64,000 nt of DNA from Gymnodinialimonas ceratoperidinii (GCF_019297855.1 NZ_CP079194.1:1413501-1477500); one strand, 5' to 3'. Positions 17,066-31,657 are shown, counted from the first letter of the stretch. Program-made: numbers and translations. Notes: generated by a model not told the origin, from the letters alone.

Positions 17066-18099
17066 ACGTCGCTGCGCCGCCGCCCGCCATATCGCTGAGC
17101 CATGAGGTGCTCGATAGCCTGATGCCGATGCACATTGTCCTCGACGGGGCGGGGCAGATCCGCCACGTCGGCCCGACGATGGCGAAGCTGCTGGGGGACA
17201 CATCTGCGACAGGGCAGGCACTGTTGGATGTCTTCGACCTCCGCCGCCCTGCCGACGTCTTCGATTTCGCGGGCCTTCGGAAACGGGCGGGCCAGCGGCT
17301 CAGCCTTTCGCCCAGATCGGCCGACCACCTGTCCCTGCGGGCCGTGATCATGCCGCTGGCGGAGGAGGACGGGATGATCCTCGATGTCTCCCTCGGGCTC
17401 TCCTTCGCGCGGGCCGTGGCAGATCATGCGCTCACCTTGCACGATTTCTCCCCCTGCGATCAGACGACGGAATTGCTCTATCTGCACGAGGCGAATTCCT
17501 CGACCTCGCGGCTGTCCCGCCACCTTTCCGAACGCCTGCAAGCCGCCCACGCCGCGGCCGAGCAGCAGGCCCGCACCGATGTGCTCACCGGCCTCAGCAA
17601 CCGCCGCGCGATGGATGATGAGTTGGAGCATCTGCTCAACAGCCGCAGTCAGGATTTCTGCCTGCTGCACCTCGATCTCGACCTCTTCAAACACGTCAAC
17701 GACACCTACGGCCATGCCGCCGGCGATGCGGTGCTGGTCGAGGTTGGCCGCATCCTGACGCAGGAGCTGCGCGGCTCCGATCTTCCCGCGCGCGTCGGCG
17801 GCGACGAGTTTCTGGTGCTTCTGCGCCCGGCGGTGTCAAACGAGATCGCGGGACGCATCGCCACCCGCCTGATCGAACGGATCGAGCGACCCATTCGTAT
17901 AGAAGAACACCTCTGTCAGGTTTCGGCCAGCATCGGCGTCGTCTCCACCTGTCACTATGACAGGCGCCCCTCCATCGAAAAGGTCCTCGCCGACGTCGAT
18001 GGCGCGCTCTATCAGGCCAAGAACGCCGGCCGGGGCCGCTTCGTGATCTCCAACCTTGGCGGCCGTGTCCCCGGCGATGAACCTCCCCGCGCGCCGTGA
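17062..18099 (+). CDS. HNOBA-domain diguanylate cyclase
   Basis: A 345-residue protein. Residues 15-130 resemble the heme-NO-binding-associated (HNOBA) PAS-like domain (PMHIVLDGAGQIRHVG, LLDVFDLRRP). A coiled-coil segment (about 140-172) follows, then a GGDEF domain with GGDEF at 246-250 and an intact product-inhibition site RGSD at 237-240. It should convert two GTP to cyclic di-GMP. Start overlap ATGA with the H-NOX-like gene indicates translational coupling and a physical partnership. All catalytic residues visible in the GGDEF domain are present, in contrast with the degenerate sensor beside it. Confidence 0.88.
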   Translation: MNVAAPPPAISLSHEVLDSLMPMHIVLDGAGQIRHVGPTMAKLLGDTSATGQALLDVFDLRRPADVFDFAGLRKRAGQRLSLSPRSADHLSLRAVIMPLAEEDGMILDVSLGLSFARAVADHALTLHDFSPCDQTTELLYLHEANSSTSRLSRHLSERLQAAHAAAEQQARTDVLTGLSNRRAMDDELEHLLNSRSQDFCLLHLDLDLFKHVNDTYGHAAGDAVLVEVGRILTQELRGSDLPARVGGDEFLVLLRPAVSNEIAGRIATRLIERIERPIRIEEHLCQVSASIGVVSTCHYDRRPSIEKVLADVDGALYQAKNAGRGRFVISNLGGRVPGDEPPRAP

Positions 18100-18337
18100 C
18101 GGTTTGGCGGGCGGACAGGCGAGGGTCACGCGTGAATTAGGGCAAGATTTCGCAGTGCAGATCGGGAAATTTTCGCCGTCTGATCTTTCAGTATGCAACT
18201 TTGAGGCGGCACCCGCAGCCACGTCCGCCTCACGCCAGTCCTGAGCAAAGCACCCCTTTTGCTTCAAATAGGCGCAAGCGGTTTCTTGTTATATATCAGA
18301 AGCTTAAGATGATGTGCACGCTTGAGCACGCCCGGCT

Positions 18338-20719
18338 TCACAGCAAGCTCCGCGCGCCCCATACCTCGTCCATATACCCCCGGATCGTCCGATCCGACGA
18401 GAAATGTCCCGCCCCCGCGATGTTGCGAAGCGCCAGCCGATGCCAGTGATCCTGATCCTTGAACGCTGCATCGACCTGCGCCTGTGCCGCCAGATAGGCA
18501 TCGAAATCAGAGGCCACCAGAAACGGATCGTGGTTCCAGGTCGCATCCACGATCCCATGGTAGCGCCCCGGCTCCTCAGGCGAGAACCGCCCGTCCGCGA
18601 TGATCTGCAAGACTTCCGCCAGCACCGGGCTTTCGAGGATCGCCTTTCGGCCATGGTCAGCCACGAGATAGCGCGCCTGCACCGCGTCCGCGTCCATGCC
18701 GAAGAGGAAGAAGTTCTCCGCCCCCACGCGCTCCCGGATTTCCACGTTCGCGCCGTCCAGCGTCCCGATCGTCAGCGCGCCGTTCATGGTGAACTTCATG
18801 TTCCCCGTGCCCGACGCCTCCTTGCCTGCGGTCGAGATCTGCTCCGACAAATCCGCCGCGGGGATCAACCGCTCGGCCATGGAGACGTTGTAGTTGGCCG
18901 GGTAAATCACCTTCAGCCGGTCGCGCATCAGCGGATCGTTGTTCACCACGGCGGCGACGTCGTTGATCAGTCGGATGATGTCCTTGGCGACCCAATAACC
19001 GGGTGCGGCCTTGCCGCCGAAGATCTTCACCCGCGGCGTCCAGTCAGCCTCCGGATCCTGCCGAATCGCCTGCCAGCGCGCGATGGTCTCGAAGATGTTA
19101 AGAAGCTGGCGCTTGTACTCGTGGATACGCTTGATCTGCACGTCGAACATGGCGTCGGGGTCGAGCGTGACGCCCAGTCTCTCACGAACCCACTCCGCCA
19201 GCGCGACCTTGTTGGCGCGCTTGGCGGCGCGCAGACGGGCGATGACCTCTGCGTCGTCCTCAAACGCCGCAAGCTCGGAGAGGCGGCCGAGGTCGTCTTC
19301 CCACCCCGCGCCGATCATGTCGGTGATCAGCCCGCTCAACGCCGGGTTCGCCAGCCGCATCCAGCGCCGTGGCGTCACACCGTTGGTCTGGTTCAAAATA
19401 CGGTTCGGATAGGCCGCATCGAGCCCGGCGAAGACGGTGTTCTGCATCAGGTCCGAGTGCAACGCCGAGACGCCGTTGACGTGGGAGGCCATGACGAAGG
19501 CCAGCGTGCCCATATGGACCTGATCGTTGTGGACGATCCCGAGCTCGGGCGCGCAATCCGTGGCGGCACGATGCTCGGCGTCGATACGCTCGATGATCTG
19601 CATGTGACGCGGCAGGACGCGGCCCATGAGCCAGGTCGACCAGCTCTCCAACGCCTCGGGCAGGAGCGTGTGGTTGGTGTAGTTCAGGCAGCCTTGCGCG
19701 ATGCGCTTGGCGGCGTCCCATTCCACGCCGTGATCGCTCATCAGCAGGCGGATCATTTCCGGCCCGGCCAGCGCGGGATGGGTGTCGTTCATCTGGATCG
19801 CCACCTTCTCGGGCAGCAGGTTGAGGTCATCATACTCGCGGCGGAACCGGCGCAGCAGGTCCTGCAGGGCGGCGGAGACGAGGAAGAACTCCTGTTTCAG
19901 GCGCAGCTCCTTGCCGCCGTCGGTCGCATCCTCGGGGTAGAGCACGCGGCTGAGGGTGCGGGCGAGCGCCTCGGGGTGGGCGGCGGCGGTGTGATCGCCG
20001 GAATTGAACCGGTCGAGGTCGAAGAGCTCGGTCGGATGCGCGCCCCAAAGGCGCAGCGTGTTGGCCCATTCGCCCTTCCAGCCAACGACGGGCGTGTCAT
20101 AGGCGCGCGCGAGGACCGTCTCGGCCGGGGTCCAGACGCCGTCGTGGACATGGCCTTTGAAGGGGATCGTGTAGGCCGCCTCGGGCCGCTCGAATTCCCA
20201 GGGGTGGGGCTGGTTGAGCCAATCTTCGGGCGTCTCCACCTGCCGGCCGCCCTCGAAGCGCTGGCGGAACAGGCCGTGTTCGTAGCGGATGCCGTAGCCG
20301 AAGGCGGGGCAACCGATGGTGGACATGGATTCCATGAAGCAGGCCGCCAGCCTGCCGAGGCCGCCATTGCCGAGCGCGGCGTCGGGCTCATCCTCGATCA
20401 CGTCGGAGAGCGCGATGCCGTCCTCGGCCAGAACCGCCTCGATCTGCTGGCGCAGGCCGAGGTTGATCATCGCGTCCTCGAGGATGCGGCCGATCAGGAA
20501 TTCCATCGAGAGGTAGTAGACGCGCTTGCCCTGCGCCTCGTAGGTGCGGCGGGTCGCGGCGAACCATGGCTCCACGATCAGGTCGCGGACCGTGTGGCTC
20601 ACGGCCATCCGCCAGTCGTAGAGGCTGGCGCGGGCCTTGTCCTTGCCGAGCGTGTAGGTCAGATGCTGCGCGATCCGCGCGCGCATCGCCTCGGAGGAGA
20701 AATCAGACATCGCGTTCAT
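18338..20719 (-). CDS. glgP: Glycogen phosphorylase
   Basis: GT35 enzyme of 793 residues that releases glucose-1-phosphate from glycogen with pyridoxal phosphate. Seen blocks include YYLSMEFLIGR near the N-terminus, ALGNGGLGRLAACFMES, and the cofactor region EASGTGNMKFTMNGALTIGTLDGANVE with the PLP lysine. The ATG at 20719 fits the family start better than a GTG 36 bases upstream. It is the last gene of the glg block on this strand, 84 bases after pgm. Its product feeds the phosphoglucomutase encoded just upstream. Confidence 0.95.
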   Translation of the reverse strand: MNAMSDFSSEAMRARIAQHLTYTLGKDKARASLYDWRMAVSHTVRDLIVEPWFAATRRTYEAQGKRVYYLSMEFLIGRILEDAMINLGLRQQIEAVLAEDGIALSDVIEDEPDAALGNGGLGRLAACFMESMSTIGCPAFGYGIRYEHGLFRQRFEGGRQVETPEDWLNQPHPWEFERPEAAYTIPFKGHVHDGVWTPAETVLARAYDTPVVGWKGEWANTLRLWGAHPTELFDLDRFNSGDHTAAAHPEALARTLSRVLYPEDATDGGKELRLKQEFFLVSAALQDLLRRFRREYDDLNLLPEKVAIQMNDTHPALAGPEMIRLLMSDHGVEWDAAKRIAQGCLNYTNHTLLPEALESWSTWLMGRVLPRHMQIIERIDAEHRAATDCAPELGIVHNDQVHMGTLAFVMASHVNGVSALHSDLMQNTVFAGLDAAYPNRILNQTNGVTPRRWMRLANPALSGLITDMIGAGWEDDLGRLSELAAFEDDAEVIARLRAAKRANKVALAEWVRERLGVTLDPDAMFDVQIKRIHEYKRQLLNIFETIARWQAIRQDPEADWTPRVKIFGGKAAPGYWVAKDIIRLINDVAAVVNNDPLMRDRLKVIYPANYNVSMAERLIPAADLSEQISTAGKEASGTGNMKFTMNGALTIGTLDGANVEIRERVGAENFFLFGMDADAVQARYLVADHGRKAILESPVLAEVLQIIADGRFSPEEPGRYHGIVDATWNHDPFLVASDFDAYLAAQAQVDAAFKDQDHWHRLALRNIAGAGHFSSDRTIRGYMDEVWGARSLL

Positions 20720-20803
20720 GGGGCCGTCCCTTGTTCTTCCGGGACGGAGTGCCACGTTTTGACGCGAGGTAACAGATGCCGCGGCGGCCTTTGTGCGCGC
20801 GGC

Positions 20804-24510
<3,707 letters not shown>

Positions 24511-24518
<8 letters not shown>

Positions 24519-25929
24519 TGCTTGCGGTTGCCTCGTAGAGCTTGTGATAAGCGAGGGCAGAGGTATCCCACCCGACTGGCTGCTTCATGGCGTTGCGCTG
24601 AAGGGCGGTCCAGACCTTTCGGTCGGCATAAAGGTCGCAAAGGCGGCCGAAAGCATTGGCCAGCGCCTCGGCGGTGATCGGAGAGAATTGCACGCCCGTG
24701 GCTACCTTCCGCGCCAGCGCGGCGGGGGAGGCGTTGATGACGGTGTCCGCAAGCCCCCCGGTCAGCGCGACGAGGGGGATCGTGCCGTAACGCAGGCCGT
24801 AGAGCTGCGTCAGCCCGCAAGGCTCGAACCGGGAAGGCACGAGGATGCTGTCGCCCCCCGCCATCATCCGGTGAGACAGCGCCTCGTCATAGCCGATCTT
24901 CACCGCAAGGTTCGGCTCACGATCGGCACGTTCCAGCAGGGCGACCTCGAGCGACGGGTCACCAGAGCCGAGGACGGCCAGCTGTCCGCCGCGCTCCAGC
25001 AACACGTGCAGCGAGTCGAGCAGGAGGTCGATGCCCTTCTGATCGGTAAGCCGCGAGACCAGCACCCCGAGCGGGCCGGGGGCCTTGGGAAGCTCGAACT
25101 CCGCCTGCAGCGCGGCCTTGTTGGCGGCCTTGCCCTTGAGGGTCGTGTAGGGCTTGATCTCGGGGTCGGTGGCGGGATCCCAGACCTCGGTGTCGATGCC
25201 GTTCACGATGCCGGTCAGGTCATGCCGCCGGTGACGCAGCACGCCATCCATGCCCATGCCGAAATGCGGCGTCATCAGTTCTTCCGCGTAGGTCTGAGAC
25301 ACGGTGGTGATCTGCGCGGCACCCATCAGTCCGGCCTTCAGCGCCGAGATTTGTCCCCAGAATTCATAGTGATGCGCATGGAAACGCGCCGGATCGAGGC
25401 GGAGGGACTCCATCGCTTCGGCGTCGGTATTGCCGTGAAAAGCCACGTTGTGAACGGTCAGGATGAAGGGCGTGTCGCAGCCCATCTGGGCCAGATATTC
25501 CGGCACAAGGCCCGCTTGCCAATCGTGCCCATGGATTAGGTCTGGCTGCCAGTCGCCAAGGCCGTTGGCCGCGATGTGGGCGGCGGCATAGGAGAGCGCC
25601 GCGAAGCGTTGCGGGTTGTCGGGCCAGTCCGCGCCGAAGGCATCGATGTAGAGCCCGCCGGACCTATCGAAAAGATGCTCGGCCCGCAGGATCAGCAGGT
25701 CCAGCCCGGCGTGATCCATCGCCTCCACCGTGGCCGGGCCGCCGAAGAGATCGTCGAACTTGGCCACGACGCGGCCGCCGATCGGCACCGCGCTGTAGCC
25801 GGGGATCAGGGTGCGCAACTCGTCCCCGAGCGCCGCCATGGCGCCGGGCAACGCCCCCACAACATCCGCCAGACCGCCGGTTTTCACCAGCGGCGCGCAC
25901 TCCGATGCGACGGAAAGAACCCGTGTCAC
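24511..25929 (-). CDS. glgA: Glycogen synthase
   Basis: GT5 glucosyltransferase of 472 residues that extends glycogen from ADP-glucose. The N-terminal ADP-glucose-binding loop [13 protein letters not shown] and the C-terminal blocks [15 protein letters not shown] and [19 protein letters not shown] are present. The start is the GTG at 25929, overlapping the glgC stop by 4 bases (GTGA), giving a protein of normal family length. A longer reading from 26013 would overlap glgC deeply and is rejected. It overlaps glgX by 8 bases. Confidence 0.95.
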
Positions 25930-27194
25930 TTGACGGCTCCCCCGGCTTCGGCCCGCTTGTCGAGCATCTCCTGCGTGATCAGCGTGATGCCCCGTTCGGT
26001 GACGCGGAACCACTTGGAATCCTCGGCGTGATCTTCGCCGACGACAAGGCCTTCGGGGATTTCCACACCGGAATCGATGACCACATGGCTCAACCGCGCG
26101 GAGCGGTTCACCACCACGTTGGGCAGCACAACGGCGTGGTCGAGCACGGCGTAGGAGTTGGTGTGCACATTGGTGAAGAGGCAGGAGTTGCGGACCTCGG
26201 TGCCCGAGATGATGCAGCCGCCCGCAACCATGGAGGACACCGCGAGGCCACGCCGGTCGCGTTCATCGTGGATGAACTTGGCGGGTGGGACACTCTCGGA
26301 ATAGGTCCAGATCGGCCAGTTCCGGTCCCAGAGATCAAGGTCAGGGGTGAAATTGGTCAGGTCGATGTGCGCCTCCCAGAAGGCATCGACGGTGCCGACG
26401 TCCTTCCAGTAGACCGGCGCGCCTTCGGCCCGGACGCAGCTGCGGTCGTAACGGTGCGACATGGCCTTGCCGTTCTCCACGATACCGGGGATCAGGTCGT
26501 GCCCGAAGTCGTGGCTCGAGTCGGCATCCAGCGCGTCGACCTCCAGCAGGTTGCGCAGGAAGGACCACTTGAAGACGTAGATCCCCATGGAGGCCAGGGC
26601 GCTGTCGGGGTCGTCGGGCATGGCGGGAGGATCGGCGGGCTTCTCGAGGAAAGAGGTGATGCGCCCGGTGTCGTCGGTGGCCATGACCCCGAAGGCCGAG
26701 GCTTCTTCGCGCGGCACGGTCAGGCAGCCCACGGTGACATCGGCGCCGCTTTCGACATGCTCGCGCAGCATGATCTCGTAGTCCATCTTGTAGATGTGAT
26801 CGCCGGCAAGAATGATCACGTAGTCCACATCGTAACTGTCAACGATATCAATGTTTTGCGTCACGGCATCGGCTGTGCCCGCGTACCATGCATCGGTGCC
26901 GGTGCGCTGCGAGGCGGGCAGGATGTCGAGGAATTCGTTGCGCTCGGCGCGGAAGAAGTTCCAGCCCCGCTGCAGGTGCCGGATCAGGCTGTGCGCCTTG
27001 TACTGCGTGGCGATGGCCATCTTCCGAATGCCGGAATTGAGGGCATTCGACAGGGCGAAGTCGATGATCCGCGCCTTGCCGCCGAAGGGCACGGCGGGCT
27101 TCACCCGTCGGTCCGTCAGCTCCTTCAGGCGGCTTCCCCGTCCCCCCGCGAGCACGAAGACCATCGAGCGTTGTGTCAGTCGTTTGGTTTCCAT
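25926..27194 (-). CDS. glgC: Glucose-1-phosphate adenylyltransferase
   Basis: ADP-glucose pyrophosphorylase of 422 residues, the committed and usually allosterically controlled step of bacterial glycogen synthesis. The nucleotide loop [27 protein letters not shown] is complete and is followed by [22 protein letters not shown] and GDHIYKMDY form the sugar and metal sites, and FLEKP the sugar-phosphate site. The C-terminal left-handed helix domain is visible as repeated hexapeptides around residues 310-390. It lies 21 bases after glgB and overlaps glgA by 4 bases. Confidence 0.95.
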   Translation of the reverse strand: METKRLTQRSMVFVLAGGRGSRLKELTDRRVKPAVPFGGKARIIDFALSNALNSGIRKMAIATQYKAHSLIRHLQRGWNFFRAERNEFLDILPASQRTGTDAWYAGTADAVTQNIDIVDSYDVDYVIILAGDHIYKMDYEIMLREHVESGADVTVGCLTVPREEASAFGVMATDDTGRITSFLEKPADPPAMPDDPDSALASMGIYVFKWSFLRNLLEVDALDADSSHDFGHDLIPGIVENGKAMSHRYDRSCVRAEGAPVYWKDVGTVDAFWEAHIDLTNFTPDLDLWDRNWPIWTYSESVPPAKFIHDERDRRGLAVSSMVAGGCIISGTEVRNSCLFTNVHTNSYAVLDHAVVLPNVVVNRSARLSHVVIDSGVEIPEGLVVGEDHAEDSKWFRVTERGITLITQEMLDKRAEAGGAVK

Positions 27195-27215
27195 CTAAGT
27201 TCCTCCCCGAACTTG

Positions 27216-29243
27216 TCAGTTAGCCTTTAGCCGCAGAACGACCGTTGAAAGTGGTGGCAGGGTCAGGGTGACCGACTGGTCGTGCCCGTCGCAGGCCGTG
27301 GGTTGCGCGGTCACGGCGCCGAGGTTGCCCCGGTTGCCGCCCCCGTAGAGCTCGGAATCGGTGTTGAGCACCTCTTCCCAGACGCCCTCCGCCGGGACGC
27401 CAATACGGAAATCCGTGCGTTCGACCGGCGTGAAATTGCACATGACAACGACAGGCGCGTCGCCCGCGTCGCCGTAGCGCACGAAGCCGAGGGTCGATTG
27501 TGCCGGGTCGTTGCAGATCCATGCGAAACCCTCCGGCACGCAATCGCCCACGTGCAGGGCGGGGGTCTCGCGGTAGAGCTTGTTGAGGTCGCGGACCAAC
27601 GTCTGCACCCCGCCATGGGCCGGCTGGCTGGCGGCGTCCCAGTTCAGGTCGCCATCGTGGCTCCATTCCTCGGGCTGCGCGAACTCGCAGCCCATGAACA
27701 TCAGCTTCTTGCCCGGATGCATCCACATGTAGCCGTAGTAGGCGCGCAGGTTGGCGAATTTCTCGTCCAACGAACCCGGCATCTTCTCGAGCATCGACCC
27801 CTTTCCGTGCACCACTTCGTCATGGCTGATCGGCAGGATGAAATTCTCGGTGAACTGCCACATGATCGGGCGGGTCATCTCGTCGTGGTGGTGTTGGCGA
27901 TAGATCGGGTCCATCTCCATGTAGGAGAGGGTGTCGTTCATCCAGCCCATGTTCCACTTGTAGCCGAAGCCGAGCCCGCCGGTGTGGACCGGCTGCGAGA
28001 CGCCGGGAAAGGACGTGCTTTCCTCGGCCACGGTCATGACGCTGGCATCGGCCCCGTAGACGGCGATGTTCATCTCTTTCAGGAAGGAGATCGCCTCGTA
28101 ATTCTCGCGGCCGCCGTCCTGGTTCGGGATCCACTCCCCCTCGTTGCGCGAGTAATCGCGGTAGAGCATCGAGGCCACCGCATCCACGCGCAGCCCGTCG
28201 AGGTGATATTCCTCCATCCAGTAGAGCGCATTGGCGACGAGGTAATTGCGCACCTCGGTGCGGCCGTAGTTGTAGATCAGGGTGTTCCAGTCCTGATGGA
28301 AACCCTCCTTCGGGTCGGCGTGCTCGTAAAGATGGGTGCCATCGAAGGTCGCCAGCCCGTGCTCGTCGGTCGGAAAATGGCCCGGCACCCAGTCGAGCAG
28401 CACGCCAAGGCCTTCGGCATGGGCCGCGTCGATGAAATCGCGAAACTCGTGGGGCGGGCCGAAGCGGATCGTCGGCGCATAGAGGCCGACGGGTTGGTAG
28501 CCCCAAGAGCCATCGAAGGGATATTCGGACACCGGCATCAACTCGATATGGGTGAAGCCCATGTATTTGACGTAGCCCACGAGGTCTTGCGCCAGTTCCT
28601 TGTAGGAGAGGGGGCGGCCGCCATCGTCGTACTTGCGCCGCCATGAGCCGAGGTGAACCTCGTAGATCGACACCGGCGCGCGGCGATCCGCGGCCTCTGC
28701 CCGGGTCTCCATCCACGCGCTGTCGCGCCAACCGTAGCCATCGATGTCGCGCACGATCGAGGCCTGCTCCGGCGGATGCTGAGAGCCGAAGCCGACCGGG
28801 TCCGCCTTCAGGCGGGTCGCGCCCTGCGCGTCGATCAGATGGTATTTGTAAAGCGCGCCCTCGCCGACGCCATCGATCGTCACTTCCCAGATGCCGTTGC
28901 TGCCCACCTGAGCCATGGGGGCGCGGGACGGATCCCAATCGTTGAAGTCGCCAATCACGGAGACGGCGCGGGCATTCGGCGCCCAGACCGCGAAATGCGT
29001 GCCCTCAGCGCTGACATGCGCGCCCAATACGCGCCACAACTGGCGGTGGGTGCCTTCGCCGAGCAGATACTTGTCAAAGTCCGTAATCGCGGGACGTCGC
29101 CCTGCGCTGTCATCCGCTTGCACCTCGGGCGCAGCCTTGCCGGACTTTTTCGCGGTTGGCCTTGAAGAGCCAGAGGATGTCTTTTTCGCCACGGTTTTCG
29201 CCTCGTTTACGGTGTCTGCGCCGAATTTTGGTAGCGCTAACAT
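27216..29243 (-). CDS. glgB: 1,4-alpha-glucan branching enzyme
   Basis: GH13 enzyme of 675 residues that introduces alpha-1,6 branches into glycogen. A Lys/Ser-rich tail (about residues 15-40) precedes a CBM48 domain ([22 protein letters not shown]) and the catalytic barrel with [19 protein letters not shown] holding the nucleophile, VAEEST with the acid Glu, and [15 protein letters not shown]. It is the first gene of the glg operon; the promoter should lie in the 132-base region shared with the divergent GH13 glucosidase. The basic tail is unlike E. coli GlgB, where a second beta domain occupies the N-terminus. Confidence 0.95.
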   Translation of the reverse strand: MLALPKFGADTVNEAKTVAKKTSSGSSRPTAKKSGKAAPEVQADDSAGRRPAITDFDKYLLGEGTHRQLWRVLGAHVSAEGTHFAVWAPNARAVSVIGDFNDWDPSRAPMAQVGSNGIWEVTIDGVGEGALYKYHLIDAQGATRLKADPVGFGSQHPPEQASIVRDIDGYGWRDSAWMETRAEAADRRAPVSIYEVHLGSWRRKYDDGGRPLSYKELAQDLVGYVKYMGFTHIELMPVSEYPFDGSWGYQPVGLYAPTIRFGPPHEFRDFIDAAHAEGLGVLLDWVPGHFPTDEHGLATFDGTHLYEHADPKEGFHQDWNTLIYNYGRTEVRNYLVANALYWMEEYHLDGLRVDAVASMLYRDYSRNEGEWIPNQDGGRENYEAISFLKEMNIAVYGADASVMTVAEESTSFPGVSQPVHTGGLGFGYKWNMGWMNDTLSYMEMDPIYRQHHHDEMTRPIMWQFTENFILPISHDEVVHGKGSMLEKMPGSLDEKFANLRAYYGYMWMHPGKKLMFMGCEFAQPEEWSHDGDLNWDAASQPAHGGVQTLVRDLNKLYRETPALHVGDCVPEGFAWICNDPAQSTLGFVRYGDAGDAPVVVMCNFTPVERTDFRIGVPAEGVWEEVLNTDSELYGGGNRGNLGAVTAQPTACDGHDQSVTLTLPPLSTVVLRLKAN

Positions 29244-29375
29244 TGCCGCTCTGTCATTCCGTTAAACGAACCACAAGCGACTTTGTTCGCTGCCTGTGTA
29301 ACTTGTGCAACGTGTTCAGCTTGGGCCGACATCACGCTTCACACCAGAAAAAACTTCGCCTTAGGGGGGCGGCCG

Positions 29376-30989
29376 ATGTCTGAATGGTGGCGCGACGCCG
29401 TAATTTATCAAATTTACCCAAGATCTTATCAGGACAGCACCGGCGATGGTGTGGGCGATCTTGCAGGTATCACGCGGCGTCTGCCGCATGTGGCCGAGCT
29501 CGGCGCGGACTGCATCTGGCTGTCCCCGATCTTCCAGAGCCCGCAGGCCGACATGGGCTATGACGTGTCCGATTATCTGGCCGTCGATCCTCTTTTCGGC
29601 ACGCTGGAGGATTTCGACCGCCTGATTCTCACCGCCCACGACCTCGGTCTGAAGGTCATCACCGATCAGGTTCTGTCCCATACCTCCGATCAGCACGCGT
29701 GGTTCAAAGCCTCGCGCAAGGATCGCACCAATGATTTCGCCGATTGGTATGTCTGGGCTGACCCGCTGCCCGATGGCTCTCCCCCGACCAACTGGCACAG
29801 CCATTTCGGCGGCCCGGCCTGGGAGTTCGACCCGCAGCGGGGGCAGTATTACCTGCACAACTTCCTCGCCTCGCAGCCGGATCTGAACTTCCACAATCCG
29901 GCCGTGCAGGATGCGATCCTCGAGACGGCGAAATTCTGGCTGGACCGGGGGCTGGACGGGTTCCGGCTCGATACGGTGAACTACTACGTCCACGACAAGC
30001 AGCTCCGCTCGAACCCGCCCGCCCAGACCCGGCCGCAGGTCATGGCGACCGATCTCTACGGGATGCAGGACAATATCTACAACAAGACCCGCCCCGAGAA
30101 CGTCGCCTTCCTCGAGCGCCTGCGCGCTCTGACCGATCAATATGATGACATCATGATGGTCGGCGAAGTGGGAGAGATGGGCCGCCGCTCGATCGAGATC
30201 ATGGGCGAATACACCAAGGGCAGCGACCGTCTGCACATGGCCTACAGCTTCGCCATGCTTGGTCCCGATTTCACCGCCGAACATTTCCGCGATTGTATCG
30301 AGGGTTTCCAGCAGGGGGCGCCGGACGGGCATCCCTATTGGTCCTTCTCCAACCATGATGTGCCCCGTCACGTCAGCCGCTGGGAGGAATATGCAACCAG
30401 CCACGACGCCATGGCGCGCATGACCTGCGCCATGCTGATGGCCTTCGAGGGCACCATCGGCATCTATCAGGGCGAGGAATTGGGCCAGTTGGAAACGGTC
30501 ATGGAGTACCATGAGCTGACCGACCCGCCCGCCATCCGCTTCTGGCCCGGCGTGAAGGGCCGCGACGGCTGCCGCACGCCAATGGTGTGGGAGGCCGATG
30601 CGCCGAACGCAGGTTTCACCGACGGTGTGCCCTGGTTACCGGTGAAGCCGCCGCAGATCTCGCGGGCCGTCGATCAACAGGGGGAGGGCAGTATCCTCGC
30701 CTTCTACAAGGACGCCATCGCCTTCCGCAAAGCCAGCCCGGCGCTGCGCCATGGGGCGACCGAGTTCCTCAACCTGCCCGAGCCGCTTCTGGCGTTCCGC
30801 CGGGGGACGGACGAGGCCCTGACCTGCGTGTTCAACCTCTCGCCCGAGCCGATGACGCTGACGGTGGAAGTCAACGCGCGCATGACCGGCGCGGCGGCTG
30901 CGACGCTGGAAGGCGGCGTGCTTTCGCTGCCCGGCAACGGCTTTGCCTATCTCGAAGAGGCCGGGGCACTGAGCCTTCGCACCGCGTGA
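29376..30989 (+). CDS. aglA: GH13 alpha-glucosidase
   Basis: A 537-residue cytoplasmic alpha-glucosidase of the oligo-1,6-glucosidase/AglA type. Motifs: WWRDAVIYQIYPRSYQDSTGDGVGDLAGI at the start, DQVLSHTSDQHAWF, DGFRLDTVNYYVHDK with the catalytic Asp, MMVGEVGE with the acid Glu, and FSNHDVPRH. The ATG at 29376 follows a strong AGGGGGG ribosome site; in-frame sequence upstream is Cys-rich and unlike the family. It is divergent from glgB and followed by a terminator-like hairpin. It probably hydrolyses glucosides brought in by the nearby agl transporter. The symbol is by analogy with the rhizobial gene. Confidence 0.88.
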   Translation: MSEWWRDAVIYQIYPRSYQDSTGDGVGDLAGITRRLPHVAELGADCIWLSPIFQSPQADMGYDVSDYLAVDPLFGTLEDFDRLILTAHDLGLKVITDQVLSHTSDQHAWFKASRKDRTNDFADWYVWADPLPDGSPPTNWHSHFGGPAWEFDPQRGQYYLHNFLASQPDLNFHNPAVQDAILETAKFWLDRGLDGFRLDTVNYYVHDKQLRSNPPAQTRPQVMATDLYGMQDNIYNKTRPENVAFLERLRALTDQYDDIMMVGEVGEMGRRSIEIMGEYTKGSDRLHMAYSFAMLGPDFTAEHFRDCIEGFQQGAPDGHPYWSFSNHDVPRHVSRWEEYATSHDAMARMTCAMLMAFEGTIGIYQGEELGQLETVMEYHELTDPPAIRFWPGVKGRDGCRTPMVWEADAPNAGFTDGVPWLPVKPPQISRAVDQQGEGSILAFYKDAIAFRKASPALRHGATEFLNLPEPLLAFRRGTDEALTCVFNLSPEPMTLTVEVNARMTGAAAATLEGGVLSLPGNGFAYLEEAGALSLRTA

Positions 30990-31001
30990 TTTCGCGATGG
31001 G

Positions 31002-31028
31002 GCGGGGCGTCTGACCGGCGCGCCCCGC
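31002..31028 (+). terminator. Hairpin after alpha-glucosidase gene
   Basis: An 8-bp perfect stem (GCGGGGCG / CGCCCCGC) with an 11-base loop begins 13 bases after the stop codon of the GH13 gene. A second 6-bp stem (TCCGCC / GGCGGA) follows at 31031-31052. There is no U-tract, so intrinsic termination strength is uncertain, but the position suits the end of the transcript. Confidence 0.55.
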
Positions 31029-31261
31029 AATCCGCCTGAGCGATTGGGCGGATAAGGAAATACGATTTTGTTGATGAACCGGGGTGTCCTAGCCTTTGGC
31101 TGCGACACTGTCGCTTCCTGCCCGCGTGCAGAGCGTGCGGTGTTCAACCTGTCGGGCCGGGCCGCCTTTCTCGAAGGGTGCAGGCAGACGCCACGCCCCG
31201 TCCGACACGTTGCACTGCGCATCGGAATTACGCGCCGGGCCAAGAAATTGGAGACGAGACA

Positions 31262-31657
31262 TTGAGAAACCTTCCAAAGATGTTCTTCGCAGTCGGAGCG
31301 ATATTTGCACTCATCGGGATGGCCTGGGGCGTCCAGATGTCGGCCACCCATGACCACACCCTGTCACCCGCCCATGGTCACCTCAATCTGATCGGCTTCG
31401 TCGCCATGTCGGTCTTCGGCGCCTATTACGCGCTGACGCCCGCCGCGGCGGTCAGCCGGATCGGTGGCATACATTTCGCGCTGACAGTGGTGACGGTTCT
31501 GGTTCTCACGCCGGGAATTGCCATGGCGATTACGGAGCAGGGCGAGGGCCTGGCCCAGATCGGGTCCCTACTGGCGATCCTGACCATGGCGATCTTCGTC
31601 TACACCGTGCTGCGGCATGGCGTGGGTCCGGTCGGGGTCACGCATCCCGCCGAATAG
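31262..31657 (+). CDS. Small four-helix membrane protein with HGHLNL motif
   Basis: A 131-residue integral membrane protein with four predicted helices. Between helices 1 and 2 lies DHTLSPAHGHLNLIGFVAM, a His-rich motif like the one around heme-binding histidines in cbb3 and nitric oxide reductase subunit I. The protein is far too short to be an oxidase. The TTG at 31262 is chosen because a GGAGA ribosome site lies 8 bases before it; an ATG six codons later is the alternative. It stands alone between the GH13 gene and aglR. Function unknown. Confidence 0.65.
   Translation: MRNLPKMFFAVGAIFALIGMAWGVQMSATHDHTLSPAHGHLNLIGFVAMSVFGAYYALTPAAAVSRIGGIHFALTVVTVLVLTPGIAMAITEQGEGLAQIGSLLAILTMAIFVYTVLRHGVGPVGVTHPAE

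Noticed and set aside
18244..18263. AGCAAA...TTTGCT hairpin after the HNOBA-GGDEF gene as terminator
   Set aside because: Short AT-rich stem without U-tract, too weak to call.
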